Shown here: positions 27,601 to 30,600 of the stretch, in pieces
Numbering within the stretch: the stretch's first letter is position 1
How the letters are laid out: each line of letters begins with the position of its first letter
Assembly (NCBI RefSeq): GCF_003268005.1
Contig: NZ_CP014213.1
Span: 1,364,001-1,428,000 of the forward strand
DNA from: Methanosphaera sp. BMS
Lineage (GTDB): Archaea; Methanobacteriota; Methanobacteria; Methanobacteriales; Methanobacteriaceae
DNA: 64,000 nucleotides
Direction of reading: 5' to 3'
Program-made: the position numbers and the translations under genes
Notes under the pieces: generated by a model
What the model was told of the DNA's origin: nothing
The model's database searches: none
The model's input: only the letters and a program-made list of their open reading frames with translations

Positions 27601-30600
27601 CTAGAAGCCTTATATTTGTAAGTCTTACTGTACCACCGTTTACATATATACCAGAACCGTTTGTAGCATTGTTGTTTGTAATGTTACAATCAGTAAGGTT
27701 TGTATTTTTGGTGATGTATAATGCCCCACCGTTTACTGCCAGGTTATTAGTGAAGTTAATGTCAGTTAACGTTACTGGAGCATTTATATAGATTGCTCCA
27801 CCATTGGATGCATTGTTATAATCAAAGGTGTTGTTAGTAATATTATAATTACTTATACTGTTAATATATAATGCTCCACCATCATTTGTAGCTGAACCAT
27901 TATAGAAAGTAGTGTTTGTAATGTTTACATTAGGACCACTTATATAAATGAATCCAGCATTTGTTGCATTAGTATTGTTAGAGAATACACAATCTCTTAC
28001 AATAAGTCCATTCTTTTGAGGATAGGATGAATAATAACTATAATAAATAGCACCAGCAGTACCATTTGCAGTATTATTTATAAATACACAGTTTTCATAG
28101 GTGTTATTTGATGTACAAAGATATAATGCTCCACCATTTCTACCAACAAAATTATTTTCAAAAGTACAATTGATATGGGTGTTATTTGAACATCCACCAG
28201 TGTGATGACGATAGTAAATGGCACCACCATCCCATAGAGCTGAACAATTCGTAAAATTATTATTAATTATCAAATTGTTATTAGCAGCTTCGAAATAGAC
28301 TGCTCCACCTTGTCCAGAATATTCTGGTCTATCTGCTGACATAGAAGAACAATTTATAAACTTATTATTTATTAGTAAACCATTATTATCTTTCCAACAA
28401 ATAGCAGCACCAGAACGGAATACTGAATAACAGTTCATAAAAGTACAATTTGATACTTGAGAACCGACTGAAGTAGATGATGAAACGAAAAATGCTCCAC
28501 CGTCTTTTTCAGAGAAACAAGTGTCAAAAGTACAATTATCTATAAGGTTTCCTGTATTTCCTTGGAAATTAATTGCTCCACCGTGATGACCATCACCAGT
28601 AGCAGTTGAAGCTTGAATTCTACCACAACTACAGTTATAGAAATATGAATCTCTCAATTGAATATTTTCACTTTTTTGCCAGGAAATAGCACCACCAAGA
28701 AGTTGTGCATAACAATTAGTAAAGTTACAACCAGTAATATTACCATTGTTAGAACCAGACAGGTACAGAGAACCTCCATTAGAACCTATACTTGAATTAA
28801 AGTTAGAATAATTAATATTCAATAATTTACCATTACAAGCTATATCTCCACCAGGTTGATTACCATTACCGGCAGAATTACTAGTCATGTTTACATAAGA
28901 AATTGTAGCACTATCACCATAAATGTAGATAGCTCCTCCACTTGAACTAGCTGCCTTGTTATTTTCGAAAATTGAATATTCAACAGTAGCATTTCCTCCT
29001 TTAATATTCACTGCTCCACCATTAGTTGTAGCATTGTTCAGAGTAAAGTTTGAATTTGAAACTTTACCATAAATACCATTAATATATACTGCTCCACCAC
29101 CTTTTCCGGCAACGTTTTCAGTGAAATTTGAATTTAAAACTGTACCATTAGCACCGTTTAAATATACTGCTCCACCATTACCAAAAGTATCACTACCGAC
29201 TTTATATCCAACAACCCTGTTATTTGTGTAGGATGAATTTGATATAATAGCCTTAGTACCATTAACATATACTGCTCCACCTTCTTTTAAAGCAGTGTTA
29301 TTTTCAAATTTTGACAAGTCAATAGTACCGTTAGTACCATTAACATATATTGCTCCACCAGTATTGTTAGCAATATTATTAGTGAAGTTTGAATTTAATA
29401 TAGTACCATTTGTACCATTGAGATATATTGCTCCACCATTATTTGAAATAGTGTTATTTTCAAAATTTGAATAATCGATTGTGGCATTAGCACCTTGTAC
29501 ATATATTGCTCCGGCACCATCTCCACGGTGATTGTTGGTGAAGTTGGAGTATGAAATGTTAGCATTATCTCCTTTAATATATATTGCTAAACCCCATGCA
29601 TATGGTGTTGAACTAGAATCATAATTTCCATCAAAGACCGTGGCATTCACAAATGAATTGTTTCCATCTAATCTTAATGCTGCACCAGTGTTGTTTGCTG
29701 TGTTATTTTGGAAGTAAGATGAAGTAATGTTACCATCATTTCCTTCGAAACGAACGGCTCCACCAGCCCATTTTGCAGAGTTATTACTAAATGTTGATGA
29801 ATTGATTACACCATTGTTACCTTTCCAATCAACAGCTCCTGCATTAGCATATGCGGAATTGTTTGTAAATGTTGAATTGTCAATAAGACCTTCATTACAA
29901 CCTTCTCCGAAGCTGATTGCTCCACCATCACCATAATCACGACTACCAACAGTATATCCAATTGCTTTGTTATTAGTGAAATTGGAATTTAATATTTGAG
30001 TATTGTTAGCATCGTCATCAATGTTTATAGCTCCACCAGTAAGTGTTGCATTGTTGTTGGTAAATAGGGAGTTATTGATTGTTACGTTCTCGTTTTTCTC
30101 CAAATGAACTGCCCCACCAATAAATGCTGAGTTGTTGATGAATGTGTTGTTTTCCAATAGTTCATTTGAACCGTCAATAGCGATTGCTCCACCAGTATTA
30201 GCTCCATGTTGGTTTGTGAAGTTTGAATTGGTGATGTTGGTATTGTTACCAGTTAAGTATATAGCTGAACCCCATGAGTAGTTTCCCTGTGGGTCGTAGT
30301 TTCCATCGAATACTGAGTCGTTTACAACTAAGTGATGTCCATCCAATCTAAGTGCTCCTGCAGCGTATGGTGCTGAGTTGTTGTAGAACTTAGATGATGT
30401 TACGTTTCCGTATTCACCAGTCCATACTACTGCTCCACCATTGGCGTTTGCACTATTGTTGACGAAGGTGGAGTTGTCGATTAATCCATCCTTAGAGCCA
30501 CTTCCAAAGTATACTGCTCCACCATCACCGAAATAATACGTTCCTGATGAGTTTGTAATATTGATACCTTTAACTGTGTTGTTTTCAAAGTGTGAGTTAA

